Shown here in pieces: positions 16,974 to 26,229 of a stretch of DNA of 64,000 bases. A program made the translations under genes and the position numbers. The DNA is taken from the NCBI RefSeq assembly GCF_022603395.1, contig NZ_JAIBKA010000009.1, positions 1 through 64,000 on the forward strand. The letters are read 5' to 3'. The notes under the pieces are model-generated. The model was not told the origin of the DNA and searched no databases. It saw nothing but the letters and a program-made list of their open reading frames with translations. The stretch's first letter is position 1. Each line of letters opens with the position of its first letter. The DNA comes from Desulfoferrobacter suflitae (GTDB taxonomy: Bacteria; Desulfobacterota; Syntrophobacteria; Syntrophobacterales; Syntrophobacteraceae).

Positions 16974-17243
16974 ATGCCAATTTACGAGTATGAATGCACC
17001 AAGTGTGGAAAAGTGACCGAAGCGATGCAAAAATTTTCTGATCCCCCGCTGGTTGAATGCTGCGAATGCCGTGGTGGGTTACGCAAGCTGGTTTCCATGA
17101 GCACTTTCCATCTTAAGGGTTCCGGCTGGTACACAACTGATTATGCCGGCAAGAACCAGAGTACGAGCTCGAGTAAGACCGAATCAACGGCTACCGAAAA
17201 GGCCGAAAGCCCCAAAAAAGAAAGTAAGAGTTCCACCGAATAA
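16974..17243 (+). CDS. FmdB-type zinc ribbon protein, 89 aa
   Basis: The protein starts with MPIYEYECTKCG, the hallmark of the FmdB/CxxC-CxxC-SSSS family, with Cys8/Cys11 and a second cysteine set in CCECRGG that together would bind zinc. The C-terminal half is a Ser/Thr/Lys/Glu-rich disordered tail. AAAGGAGG lies upstream. It stands alone behind a consensus promoter and ahead of a terminator. A second protein of this type is encoded at 24097. Function is unknown; family links to formamidase/amidase regulation rest on annotation only. Confidence 0.85.
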   Translation: MPIYEYECTKCGKVTEAMQKFSDPPLVECCECRGGLRKLVSMSTFHLKGSGWYTTDYAGKNQSTSSSKTESTATEKAESPKKESKSSTE

Positions 17244-17270
17244 TACGCCGCATTCAAAGGATATTCGAAG

Positions 17271-17303
17271 AGAGCAGGTTATCTGGCCTGCTCTTTTTGT
17301 TTT
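17271..17303 (+). terminator. Rho-independent terminator
   Basis: Perfect 8-bp stem AGAGCAGG/CCTGCTCT with an 8-nt loop, followed by TTTTTGTTTT. Confidence 0.9.
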
Positions 17304-17473
17304 CAGAGACAGGATCTGTTCGCTACGGGGAACTGCACAAACACGGTAACTGGTTTTGCCTGCGCATCTGTCTCTAATTGTATCCCGAAATAGGGGGGCA
17401 GCGGGTGCAGACTTGCTTTAGTCGCGCTGTTTTGAAACACGCACTGCATATCCTGAAGAGATTGGAATGAGTC

Positions 17474-17995
17474 ATGCGGAGAGGATTACTTATTGTCTTT
17501 ACCGGGAACGGCAAAGGCAAAACGACAGCAGCACTGGGAATGGCCTTGAGGGGTGCCGGCCACGCTATGAAGATCCGCATTTTGCAGTTTATCAAAGGGG
17601 CAATGAAGTATGGCGAGTTGACTTCGTTGACTCATCTTGACGGGGTGTCCATTGAACCCCTGGGCAGCGGGTTTACCTGGCAAAAGGAGAGTCTTGATGA
17701 AGATCGGGAGCTCGCGCGTCTCGGTTGGGAAAAGGCCCGGAGGGAAATTCTGCATGGGGACTATGATCTGATCGTACTGGATGAACTGTGCTACGTGTTG
17801 TCTTATGGATTGCTCCGCCTCGATCTTGTTCTGGAAACCCTTAGAAACCGTCCGCCACATCTGCATGTGGTGGTAACCGGTAGAAATGCTCCTGACGACT
17901 TGATTCGAGAAGCCGATTGCGCTACCGAGATGAGAGTCATTAAACATCATTACGTGGATCAGGGTATCAAGGCGCAGCAGGGAATCGAATTCTAG
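17474..17995 (+). CDS. cobO: Corrinoid adenosyltransferase (CobA/CobO/BtuR type), 173 aa
   Basis: The enzyme transfers the adenosyl group from ATP to cob(I)yrinate or cobalamin. The N-terminal P-loop GNGKGKTT (11-18) is the atypical loop of this family. FTWQKES (68-74) and VLDELCYVLSYGLL (about 99-112) are further family blocks. Length is typical, and the protein ends with GIKAQQGIEF as in homologues. The UDG-like gene starts 2 nt after its stop, implying an operon. No cobalamin riboswitch is evident upstream. It fits an organism that relies on corrinoids, as does the activator protein at 41 kb. Confidence 0.92.
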   Translation: MRRGLLIVFTGNGKGKTTAALGMALRGAGHAMKIRILQFIKGAMKYGELTSLTHLDGVSIEPLGSGFTWQKESLDEDRELARLGWEKARREILHGDYDLIVLDELCYVLSYGLLRLDLVLETLRNRPPHLHVVVTGRNAPDDLIREADCATEMRVIKHHYVDQGIKAQQGIEF

Positions 17996-17997
17996 TT

Positions 17998-18585
17998 ATG
18001 GCAACCACCAAGGCACACGGGCTGAAGAGCCTGTACCGTCTCATCCAAAATGATGAGAGTTATAGAACGGCTGCCATGGGTAACATTTTTGTGCCAGGCA
18101 TGGGGACGACTGAAAACGCACCCATCGTTCTGGTGGGGGAGGCTCCGGGCAAGGAAGAAGAAAAGCGCCGTGAACCTTTTGTCGGTCCTGCCGGCAAGCA
18201 CCTTAATTCGCTGCTCGATCAGATTCATCTCTCGCGTGAGCGGGTATTTATTACCAACCTCATAAAGTATCGCCCTCTGACCAAGAATCATGGCAACAGA
18301 AGCCCGACAGCCCGGGAGAGGCGTATCGCTTTGCCGTATTTGCTGCAGGAATTGAATATCCTTAACCCGTTGATAGTGGTTTGTTTGGGGCTTTCCTCGG
18401 CTAAAGCCCTGTTGCAGCAATCCAAATTGACAATGCAAAAGGCGAACGCCTCCCTGTATACGCAACATGGTCTGAGACTGCTGGTGACGTATCATCCTTC
18501 CCCTTTGAACTACATGATTGCGGCAAAAAGAGAAGCCATGCAGACGGCTTTCATGAGGTTGAAGCAGTTTATCGATAATGTTTGA
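17998..18585 (+). CDS. Uracil-DNA glycosylase superfamily protein lacking iron-sulfur cysteines, 195 aa
   Basis: The protein belongs to the UDG superfamily: motif 1 is GEAPGKEEE (47-55), followed by FVGPAGKHLN (61-70), and motif 2 is HPSPLN (166-171). Family 4 enzymes hold a 4Fe-4S cluster through four cysteines; here there is no N-terminal CxxC, Tyr91 stands in the usual CRPP position, and ALPYL has no Cys. Only Cys129 remains, in a hydrophobic strand. Uracil excision is likely but the cluster is not possible. It follows the adenosyltransferase gene by 2 nt. Confidence 0.8.
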   Translation: MATTKAHGLKSLYRLIQNDESYRTAAMGNIFVPGMGTTENAPIVLVGEAPGKEEEKRREPFVGPAGKHLNSLLDQIHLSRERVFITNLIKYRPLTKNHGNRSPTARERRIALPYLLQELNILNPLIVVCLGLSSAKALLQQSKLTMQKANASLYTQHGLRLLVTYHPSPLNYMIAAKREAMQTAFMRLKQFIDNV

Positions 18586-19285
18586 ATCACACTCCGCTCG
18601 CCAAATTACAGAAAGTCAGTTGAGGCCAGCCGGCTGTTCTCCTCTACGCACGGCTATGGGACGTCACTATGCTTCGAATGGCTTGGGTATGGACTGCCCC
18701 CTGGGATCTCCCGGCAGATAGTACCCGGTAACCTTCTTGTATGCTTCCGAGGTACGCTTGCCGGGGACGCCGTCTACCATAACGAAAATGCCCGGGTAGG
18801 TGTTCAGCCATCGCTGCAGCTCCTCTGCGCGCAAGGCGATGGCCGGATCTTGCGACCTGGTCATCGCATAGGTGACGATCATCGGTTCTGCGTCTGGACG
18901 GCGGGCCGGCTGATCAGAGAAATCGATCAAATTTGCCTCGGCCATGCGTCGCAACAGCACCGCCGCTCCACACTGTCTGGACACCGCCACATCCGACCAG
19001 GTGCCGTCGGCGGTGTATTTGCCGCTGGTGTAATGATTGGAGAAGCTCCACAGATAGGGCGAAAGCACATGCGAATGATATAGGCGATATCCCCAACCGT
19101 TGTAACCCTCAAGCTGGTAGAGCGTCCCCGCCAGGCTCCAGTCTGTTTGTGCTCCAAGGCCCCTCATGGTGAGCGCATCTTCGGCGCTTTCTTCCCAGGC
19201 AAAGGGAGGGCTCCCTTTTTTGGGTCTGCCCTTGGGGATATGTATGGTGCGCCTGGTGAGCGGATCGCCGTTGTGGAGGTGTTTA

Positions 19286-20588
19286 GTGCGTGTCACAAAA
19301 TAACATTTACAGTTTATGCGGATTGTGGGCGTATAGCATAGTTCCACTCGCCATGGAATTCGTCACGGACGATGTTGACCTGGCGCAACTCCTTGTCCGA
19401 AACCTTAATTCCTTTGGGATACTTATTGGTATCGAGCTCGCACTTGACTGTCAGGCCTGTGCGGGTCTTCGTTGAAGCAATGAGGTTGACGATCACTTCA
19501 TGACTCACAAGAGGTTTACCCCGCCAATTCTGACTGATGAAGGAAAAGAGTCGATGCTCGATCTTGTTCCACTTGCTGGTGCCCGGTGGGAAATGGCAAA
19601 CCGATATGACAAGACCAGTTTCGTTGGCGAACTTCTGCAACTCGATCTTCCAGAGTCGAACTCTCGCCCCGTTGCTGCCGCCACCATCAGCGGTAATCAG
19701 AAGGCGAGCCGCCTTCGGATAAGCTTCCCGTCCCATGGTAATCCACCACTTGCGGATGCTTTCCACGGCAAACGTTGCAGTGTCATGGTCGGTTCCGACA
19801 TTGACCCATCCGGTATTGCGGGTCTGGTCGTAAATCCCGTAGGGGGCCACTTTTCCAAGTTCGGGGATCTCAAAATCGTAGACGCGGACTTTTTCCGGGT
19901 TGCCCTTTGGTCGGAGCTCCCGTCCACCGTTCTTGAAGTCACCCACACGTTCCTTCTTCTTTGTGTCCACCGAAATAACAGGCTGGTTACAAGACTGAAA
20001 CTCCTTGACCTTCCCGTGAATGTGCTCAAACTGGGCATTCCGGTCCGGATGCTTGCCTCCTTCAGCGGTCTTTCGGTTCGCCTGCAGACTATAGTCCATC
20101 GCGGGAAGGAGCTCGGCAACCATCCGGTGACTGGTCTTATGTCCCATTTTCTTCAATTCATCGGAAAGATTACGCACACTCTTAGCCGTCCATCGCAATG
20201 GCGATTCGGGATCTCCTCTTGTGACGGGTTCAATGAGTCCTTCCAAGTCACTTCGAAGTGTCTCGTCAACTTCGATGGTACGCTTTCGTCCTCCGCCTTT
20301 CTTGCGCACACGCACCGCAGAGGACTTCGCAGAAGCCTCCTTTGTCGTTTCATCAAGAAGCTCTTTGCACCCCATAGTGATCGTTGGCCGCGAGATCCCT
20401 GTCGCTTGAGACGTCACGGAGATGCCTCCACGGCCAAGAACCAGCGCCTCGGCAGCCACGTAGAGTCGCAGCTGCCTCTCGTTGAGCAGTGGAGCCAGAA
20501 ATTCAAATCGTTTTTTGATCAGTTCTTTCTCCATGACAGCAGTATATCATGGCAAGAAAGAGTGTAAAGTTTATTTCGTGACAGGCAC
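19286..20588 (-). mobile_element. ISAzo13-type insertion sequence, 1303 bp
   Basis: The ends carry imperfect terminal inverted repeats: GTGCGTGTCACAAAATAA on the left and GTGCCTGTCACGAAATAA on the complement of the right, matching at about 22 of the first 26 positions. TTA flanks both sides (19283-19285 and 20589-20591) as a 3-bp target duplication. One transposase gene fills the element on the minus strand. Deleting the element plus one TTA restores the host frame, which fixes the boundaries. Confidence 0.85.
19314..20534 (-). CDS. ISAzo13-family transposase, 406 aa
   Basis: This DDE transposase is of the ISAzo13 group (DDE_Tnp_ISAZ013). The N-terminal ~60 residues have a helix-turn-helix (SVTSQATGISRPTITMG). 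The catalytic domain opens with QPVISVDTKKKE (first Asp); LLITADGGGSNGAR supplies the second Asp and CHFPPGTSKWNKIEHRLFS the Glu-containing segment. Length is normal and no stop or frameshift is visible, so the element may still be active. The minus-strand ATG at 20534 is used; the ORF ends 28 nt inside the left end. Confidence 0.9.
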   Translation of the reverse strand: MEKELIKKRFEFLAPLLNERQLRLYVAAEALVLGRGGISVTSQATGISRPTITMGCKELLDETTKEASAKSSAVRVRKKGGGRKRTIEVDETLRSDLEGLIEPVTRGDPESPLRWTAKSVRNLSDELKKMGHKTSHRMVAELLPAMDYSLQANRKTAEGGKHPDRNAQFEHIHGKVKEFQSCNQPVISVDTKKKERVGDFKNGGRELRPKGNPEKVRVYDFEIPELGKVAPYGIYDQTRNTGWVNVGTDHDTATFAVESIRKWWITMGREAYPKAARLLITADGGGSNGARVRLWKIELQKFANETGLVISVCHFPPGTSKWNKIEHRLFSFISQNWRGKPLVSHEVIVNLIASTKTRTGLTVKCELDTNKYPKGIKVSDKELRQVNIVRDEFHGEWNYAIRPQSA

Positions 20589-21021
20589 TTAGCAAAGCTA
20601 AGGCTGGATTCCATATTATGTATGGCTGCTACAAAGAACCAGGGAATCCCGAGACCGCCCCCGACATTCTGATAGCGGCTCTTATTCGCCTGAAGCTTGG
20701 CGATGATGCTTTCGACCTCATTCAACCGTTCGGGACGTATTCGACACCCGTTGAAAAGGTTCTCGTACTCTTTGCGTAAGGACATTGTGAAAGGCACTCT
20801 TGCCATGGTTCACCTCCGCGAAAGCCCGGTTGTTGATTTGTGATTTGGGAGCGTAACGACGCCACGGTCGGCCGATTTTCAATGCAGCGGAGAAAGATGG
20901 CAGCTGGTGTGATCGGGAAAACGGCACAGGACTCCGTTCAAAAGCTGGATCATCGAGCTGAAGATGAAGCTCAGCGTTGCGCTACAAGATTGCGCGATGC
21001 TTGAACAAGCCGACTTTGTCA

Positions 21022-22131
21022 TCAATTTTCGTTGGGCCGTCGGGACTTGTCAATGGCGAAATGCAGGTTCGTTGAGGTGCCCGTCACTTTGTCCAGTTCG
21101 TGCTGGATGACGCCGGCCCTGTGAGGATGATCGTCGGTCGCCTGCTTCAGCAACTTTTCAAGCCCCTTTCGATACCACTTTTGGCCCATTTTCGTTTGCA
21201 GGGCTTGCTCGTCGAGGTTCCGGGGATACTTGTCAGTGCTGCACTTTGCAAGAATATCAAGCTTGATTTCCGATTCCAGGCTGATCTCGTTTGCGATGAA
21301 GCTCACCAACACCGTCCAGTCTTGAGGGGAAGGCCCTCCCCATTGCTTGGTCAGGGCAAATAAACGATAACAGATAAGGGCCGCATCACGTTCCTCCTCT
21401 CTCTGAAAACGGCGGCCGCTATAGAGCCGCATGGCTTCCCTGCCCACTTGACCGATGAATGCCAGGTAAAACCAGCGCAACATAAAAAAATAGCCCTCCC
21501 GGCTGATTTCCCTGCCTGCCCAGTAAAAAGGATTACCCAGGTTTTTTAGATCCACTGCCCAGCGGGCGAGTCGATAAATGCGGCGGTGCCGCTTCAGCAG
21601 CTGCAGCACCGGGTTTTCATTGATCTTCCTGTAAACTTGATAGTAGCGTTGATAATCGCTTATCTTTTGTTCGCCCAGGAGTCTGAATGGATTCATGGAG
21701 GCGAGTCGATTGAGGCGGGCAGTGACTCGTTGCACCAGTTGAAGGGATTCTTTCAGAGATGCTTCGTACTCGGGAACAGGCGCCTGCTCATGGTAGACTG
21801 CGGCTATTGACCTCACGACATCAATGGCCTGCTGGCTCAAGGATTCTATGGTGAGGCGCAGTTCGACTTCGGGGATTTCCCAGACCTGGCGGCGTAAACG
21901 TTTGACCAGTGCAAGAGCGTCCCGATCCTTTGCGCTGAGAGGAGGAAGAAAATCAAGCTCATGCTCTTCATCCAGTCGGTCCTCCAGAAGTCTTTGCCAG
22001 CGCCGTCTCAGGTACCAGCGCAAGGATGCCAGCACCGTTATGGTCAGGACCGTGAATAGTACGAACAGCGCACTAATCCAGTGCCTGCGCAGTTCGTCAA
22101 AGAAAACTTCGGTCTGCAGGAAGGATTCCAT
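21022..22131 (-). CDS. Membrane-anchored protein of unknown function, 369 aa
   Basis: The family is not recognised. One hydrophobic segment at about 18-38 is followed by a basic stretch (RWYLRRRWQR), so the large remainder should be cytoplasmic. That part is helical, rich in Arg, Leu and Glu, with another apolar patch around 220-240 (FFMLRWFYLAFIGQVG). It starts 21 nt after the rdgC-like gene on the same strand, so the two probably form an operon. A role in nucleoid or membrane-linked DNA processes would be only a guess. Confidence 0.6.
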   Translation of the reverse strand: MESFLQTEVFFDELRRHWISALFVLFTVLTITVLASLRWYLRRRWQRLLEDRLDEEHELDFLPPLSAKDRDALALVKRLRRQVWEIPEVELRLTIESLSQQAIDVVRSIAAVYHEQAPVPEYEASLKESLQLVQRVTARLNRLASMNPFRLLGEQKISDYQRYYQVYRKINENPVLQLLKRHRRIYRLARWAVDLKNLGNPFYWAGREISREGYFFMLRWFYLAFIGQVGREAMRLYSGRRFQREEERDAALICYRLFALTKQWGGPSPQDWTVLVSFIANEISLESEIKLDILAKCSTDKYPRNLDEQALQTKMGQKWYRKGLEKLLKQATDDHPHRAGVIQHELDKVTGTSTNLHFAIDKSRRPNEN

Positions 22132-22152
22132 GGAAACCGCTTGTAGTCGGAA

Positions 22153-23292
22153 TCAGAACGGAGCGATATCCTGCTCTTTTCCCGCAATCCATTTTCTGAA
22201 AACGGGCAGAACGTCGGAGTCCCATGCGGGGCTCAGCCGATAGGAAAGGAACTTTGCATAAAGTGCGTTCAAAGCAGAGTTGACTTCCTCGATAAAGAAC
22301 ATTTTTTCAAGGAACTTGCCGTCGGCGTCTTCTTCCTCGTAATCGGGCAATTGCTTGGGAGTCTTGAGTCCTTTCAGGCTCCACAGGGAACTGTCCAGTG
22401 TGAAATAGTAATCATTGTCCCCGATTTTTAGATAGAATTGTATTTCCTCGGCCAGTTTGCCCTGCTGCAGGGCCACCCGGGCTTCATGCAAGGCATTGGC
22501 CTGGGTCGTACAGATAACCTTTTCTTTTCCATCGCTCGGCATACTCAAAACCAGCCGCTCTCCCAGAAAAATTTCCGCGGAAATTTTGTCGGATATTGAG
22601 AATTTCCCCTGGGATTGCTCGGAAAAAAACCACAGCCAAGTGAGAAACTCATAGCCGAGAAAGCGCCCGTCGCTTAGAGCCTGCGGGGACTTGACGGACA
22701 CCAACGAGGTCAGGACATCCTTCTGTCTGGCGTCCAGGGGAGGCGTCATGTTGAGGGCCCAATGCACGTGGTAAAGGGGAACAGGGTAGAGTTTAAATTG
22801 CGCCTCAAAACGTTCCAACAGCGCTTCGATCATTTTGCTGCTGGTGGTCCCCAGAAGCATCCATTTTGCGGCCGGGCTCCACACCACTTCACAATGGGAC
22901 GGCTGTGGCAGAACTCGATTCATGAGCCAGTTTTGAACGTTTTCCTGGATTTCGAGCTTCTCGTGTCTTGATGGCCATCTTCCTTCGTTCTTGTCCCGAT
23001 AGTCTTGGATGGCCTGCCTTGAGTGTTGTTTGAGAATAACCGCAGGTACTTTGCGCTGGTCCATGCGAAAATTGAAAGCAACGTATTCGCCTTTGTGGTA
23101 GGTGCCTAAATTGAAGCCGGAGTCGAAAAAGTCATCCCAGGATGAGAAGCCCACGGCCAGTTCCTGCCCTGCTTCGCATTCCTTGAAGGCACCGGCTCGC
23201 AGTCCCTCGTCAACGTAAGTCCAAAAATCTTCGGTAACCGGATCCGGTACAAAAAAACGTGTGAAGGTGGCGCTTGCGGACTGAATTCCCAT
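22153..23292 (-). CDS. rdgC: RdgC-like recombination-associated protein, 379 aa
   Basis: The sequence follows the RdgC pattern seen in Desulfovibrio-type homologues: an opening SASATFTRFFV strand, a WDDFFDSGF segment where E. coli RdgC has GWVPP, a central charged helical region (about 100-135), LMNRVLPQPSHCEVVW and then a surface-like second half. RdgC forms a ring around duplex DNA and limits RecA access in E. coli. It is longer than the E. coli protein (303 aa). Identity is distant, so the name rests on block order. It is upstream of the membrane-anchored protein at 21022. Confidence 0.65.
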   Translation of the reverse strand: MGIQSASATFTRFFVPDPVTEDFWTYVDEGLRAGAFKECEAGQELAVGFSSWDDFFDSGFNLGTYHKGEYVAFNFRMDQRKVPAVILKQHSRQAIQDYRDKNEGRWPSRHEKLEIQENVQNWLMNRVLPQPSHCEVVWSPAAKWMLLGTTSSKMIEALLERFEAQFKLYPVPLYHVHWALNMTPPLDARQKDVLTSLVSVKSPQALSDGRFLGYEFLTWLWFFSEQSQGKFSISDKISAEIFLGERLVLSMPSDGKEKVICTTQANALHEARVALQQGKLAEEIQFYLKIGDNDYYFTLDSSLWSLKGLKTPKQLPDYEEEDADGKFLEKMFFIEEVNSALNALYAKFLSYRLSPAWDSDVLPVFRKWIAGKEQDIAPF

Positions 23293-23400
23293 GGATGTTT
23301 ATCCCGCTCCTGTCGTATGCGTGTGGCAAGAATGATCACAATAAAGGCTGCACTCGCATCTCGTGCAGTAAGATCTCAGTATGATGAGTGCACTGTTTCG

Positions 23401-23856
23401 CTAAAATTTGACGGTTCTGACGATGGCTTCGTACTCCTGCACCTCTTCGGTACTCAGTTCGCGGCGAAGCAGCTTCCTGGAGACCATGATGGGGCATTTC
23501 TCGTGAAGAGCCAGCGCTACCGCATCACTCGGTCGACTGTCAAATTCCACTTCCTCATCGCCAATGCGCGCATAGACTTTAGCATAATAGGTGTTTTCCT
23601 GCATTTCAAAGATTTCAATGCGGTCGAATTTAATGCCTGCGCGGTTCAACACCGAGAGGTAGAGGTCGTGCGTGAGTGGACGCTTGGGCTCGACTAATCC
23701 TTTTTCCTTTGCGATGGCTGTGATTTCAGCGTCTCCCACGAACATCAGGAAGTAACTTGGATCTCCTTCAGACTCTTTGAGAACAACCATATTGCCCTGA
23801 ATTCGATCAGTCTTGATGAATACTTCTTTCACGTTGATGAAATCGGTGGATGCCAT
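23401..23856 (-). CDS. Bifunctional nuclease (BFN/DUF151) family protein, 151 aa
   Basis: This is a DUF151 (bifunctional nuclease) domain protein. The hallmark SRPSDAVALAL lies around 108-118, following the RPLTHDLYLSVLNRAG block. Plant members cleave RNA and DNA; bacterial roles are not settled. The ATG at 23856 is chosen because GGAGGAG lies just upstream; an ORF from 23892 adds 12 unconserved residues. The C-terminal 20 residues are charged. It is a single gene, convergent with nothing and separated from rdgC by about 110 nt. Confidence 0.85.
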   Translation of the reverse strand: MASTDFINVKEVFIKTDRIQGNMVVLKESEGDPSYFLMFVGDAEITAIAKEKGLVEPKRPLTHDLYLSVLNRAGIKFDRIEIFEMQENTYYAKVYARIGDEEVEFDSRPSDAVALALHEKCPIMVSRKLLRRELSTEEVQEYEAIVRTVKF

Positions 23857-24096
23857 GCTCTCCTCCTGACAGTTAGTCCGTTGATTGGCCATTCTTTATA
23901 GCATGTTGCCGAGCATTTTCAAACCAAGCGCACAGGGGCCTGATTGACAGTTGGATCCGAAAAACTTATAAAGCAATTTGCCTACTAAAATCACCAAGCA
24001 CCATTAGACTAATCATTGACATTATACTTTTAAACTGACAATTCATGATGGAACAGTTGTTTTACCGACGGGAACCTGTAGAGGATGGAAATCGAC

Positions 24097-24345
24097 ATGC
24101 CAATTTATGAATATGTCTGTCTGGATTGCGGAAATGTTGCGGAGCACCTGGTGTTTGCTGATGGGGAGACGTTGTCGTGCCCCAACTGTCAGGGTAAAAA
24201 ATTGAAAAAACTCTTGTCTGCTACGTCCAGTGCGTCCGGAGCAAAAGATCAGAGCAGAATTGCCGGAGCGGGAGATACCGGGTGCTGCGGGTCCAGGCCG
24301 AGCACCCAGGGCTGCGTTCCCGGCACTTGTTGCGGAAAGGCCTGA
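24097..24345 (+). CDS. FmdB-type zinc ribbon protein, 82 aa
   Basis: The protein opens with MPIYEYVCLDCG and a second CPNCQGKK pair, the FmdB-type zinc ribbon. The C-terminal half is Gly/Ser-rich and contains five more cysteines in CCGSRPSTQGCVPGTCCGKA, a cysteine cluster absent from the paralogue at 16974. The ATG at 24097 matches the family start; an in-frame ATG at 24085 adds MEID. It is separated from the convergent cysS gene by about 180 nt. The extra cysteines could bind a second metal; this is inference. Confidence 0.8.
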   Translation: MPIYEYVCLDCGNVAEHLVFADGETLSCPNCQGKKLKKLLSATSSASGAKDQSRIAGAGDTGCCGSRPSTQGCVPGTCCGKA

Positions 24346-24529
24346 GAGACCCGGAAAGGGCGCCTGGTCGCATTACCAGCATTACAGTGCAGGGTTTGAG
24401 AGCTGCTCTCCTCACCCTGACCCGTGCGGCAGTGCGTGCGCGTTCCGGGACCGGGTGCAGATTTCTGCGGATGACGCCGCGGCGCAATATCTCGTGAATG
24501 CCCGCGCAGCTGGCCTGACAGGCAGGCGA

Positions 24530-26017
24530 TCAGACAATGACTCGCCAACGGGTACCATCGGGGCTGTCTTCCAGTTGGACGCCCTTTTGTTCCAGTTCAT
24601 CCCGTATCCGATCGGCTTCGGCGAAATTTTTTTCTTCTCGCGCTTGCTTGCGGCGTTCAATGGATTGTTCGATGTCCTGCGCGGTCAATCCGGTGGATTT
24701 CAGCTTCAAGGTCCTGTGTTCGGCAAGAAACACCTGAGGGTCCCGGCCCAGGAGCCCGACAACCGCTGCATGCTGCTGCAGTGAAGAACTTCCCTTTAAG
24801 GCCAGGCGGGCGGCGGCACCCTTCAGTTTTTTCCGGCCGAAGCGGTCCAGGAATCTTTGCAGGTGGCGCTGTAGAGCGAACATATGGCCTATGGCCTGAG
24901 CAGTATTGAAGTCGTTGTCCATTGCTTCATGGAATGCTTGTGGCAGCGATTCAACCGCCTCGTACAGCTCTTTGTCCTGCCCCTGGAGGGCTTTCTCCGG
25001 GAAATCACCCTGCGGTTCCGGCGCTCTTTCCATCACTGCTGCCAGAGTGGTGTACAATTTTTCCAAGCCGCGCTCGGCTTCGGCAATGGTTTCATCAGTA
25101 AAGTCCACCGGACTCCGGTAGTGTTTGCTCAAAACAAACAGACGCAATGCTTCTGGATGGATCTGCCGCAGCACGTCCTTGATGGTGAAAAAATTTCCCA
25201 GCGATTTGGACATTTTTTCATTATTGATGTTGACAAAGCCATTGTGCAGCCAATAACGCACAAATGGCGTTTCAAAGGCAGCTTCACTCTGCGCTTTCTC
25301 ATTTTCATGATGTGGAAAGACCAGGTCCTTGCCGCCTCCATGAATATCCAAAGTTGTTCCCAAATAGCGATTGCACATGGCTGAACATTCGATATGCCAG
25401 CCTGGTCGTCCCGGCCCCCATGGGCTCTCCCAAGCGGGCTCTCCGGGTTTGCTTGCCTTCCACAAAACGAAATCCAGCGGGTTGTGTTTGTTTGCATCCA
25501 CCTCCACGCGCGCGCCCGCGACCATATCGTCAAGCATTCGCCCCGAGAGCTTGCCATAATCGGCAAACCGTTCTACCGCAAAATAGACATCCGCCCCCGG
25601 TGCGGGTTGGTAGGCAATCCCCTTTTCCATCAATATTCTGATGAGCTCAATCATTTCATGGATATTTTCTGTGGCCAGGGGTTCCATGGTTGGCGGCAAC
25701 ACGTCCAGCGCTTCCATATCGTCGCGAAAGGCATGGATATACTTGTCCGCAACGGCACGGTAGTCGGTATTCTCTTCGTTTGCCCGACGGATGATCTTGT
25801 CGTCAATATCGGTGAAGTTGCGCACATAGGTTGTTTCGTAGCCCAGGTGTTTCAGGTAGCGATAAATGACGTCAAAGACGATGACCGAACGCGCGTGGCC
25901 GATATGGCAGTAATCGTAAACCGTCACCCCGCAGACATACAATTTCACTTTACCCGGTTCCAACGGGGTGAACGACTCCTTGGTTTTGCTGAGCGTGTTA
26001 AAGACCTGTAAACTCAT
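24530..26017 (-). CDS. cysS: Cysteinyl-tRNA synthetase, 495 aa
   Basis: This class I synthetase charges tRNA-Cys. Zinc ligand Cys29 lies in YVCGVTVYD, the HIGH motif is at 38-41 and KMSKS at 268-272, and the GWHIECSAM segment is also present. Length matches the 460-500 aa family, with the usual C-terminal anticodon-binding helices. The start at 26017 matches homologues (MSLQVFNTL); an ORF to 26080 adds 21 unconserved residues. It follows ispD and ispF on the same strand, a common ispD-ispF-cysS order. Confidence 0.97.
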   Translation of the reverse strand: MSLQVFNTLSKTKESFTPLEPGKVKLYVCGVTVYDYCHIGHARSVIVFDVIYRYLKHLGYETTYVRNFTDIDDKIIRRANEENTDYRAVADKYIHAFRDDMEALDVLPPTMEPLATENIHEMIELIRILMEKGIAYQPAPGADVYFAVERFADYGKLSGRMLDDMVAGARVEVDANKHNPLDFVLWKASKPGEPAWESPWGPGRPGWHIECSAMCNRYLGTTLDIHGGGKDLVFPHHENEKAQSEAAFETPFVRYWLHNGFVNINNEKMSKSLGNFFTIKDVLRQIHPEALRLFVLSKHYRSPVDFTDETIAEAERGLEKLYTTLAAVMERAPEPQGDFPEKALQGQDKELYEAVESLPQAFHEAMDNDFNTAQAIGHMFALQRHLQRFLDRFGRKKLKGAAARLALKGSSSLQQHAAVVGLLGRDPQVFLAEHRTLKLKSTGLTAQDIEQSIERRKQAREEKNFAEADRIRDELEQKGVQLEDSPDGTRWRVIV

Positions 26018-26229
26018 GAATGTTGGTCCTCGTCCCAACCGAGGCTGTTCGAAGATTGACTCGTTGTCCCCGTTCCTCATGCCGGAGAAACCTTGCCAAA
26101 GTGCCGGGCATCCCGCATTCCCCCGCCCTTCCGGTCTTCTACTTCCGGCCGAATGACGGGCTGAACACGTTTTCGGACGGCCTCCTGGTCAAACATATGA
26201 AGAGTTAAAACATAGTGCCGGCGAGAGCC

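Larger units (their letters stand above)
18667..20806 (-). pseudogene. Cell-wall-enzyme-like gene interrupted by an insertion sequence
   Basis: The 5' part (20806-20589) and the 3' part (19282-18667) become one continuous 277-codon frame once the IS and one copy of TTA are removed; the junction then reads SLSFAKHLHNGDPLT. CGGAGGTG precedes the ATG at 20806. The joined protein resembles bacterial lysozyme-like/peptidoglycan-binding proteins with a catalytic-looking IHNMESSL segment, and the C-terminus resembles a peptidoglycan-binding module; this assignment is from pattern only. There is no signal peptide. The gene is presumably inactive now, while the flanking halves show no further frameshifts. 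Confidence 0.7.

Noticed and set aside
17304-17473. Cobalamin riboswitch ahead of the adenosyltransferase gene
   Set aside because: No B12-box-like core or conserved stems could be found by eye.
19500-20567. 355-codon ORF on the plus strand
   Set aside because: It is the antisense shadow of the ISAzo13-type transposase.
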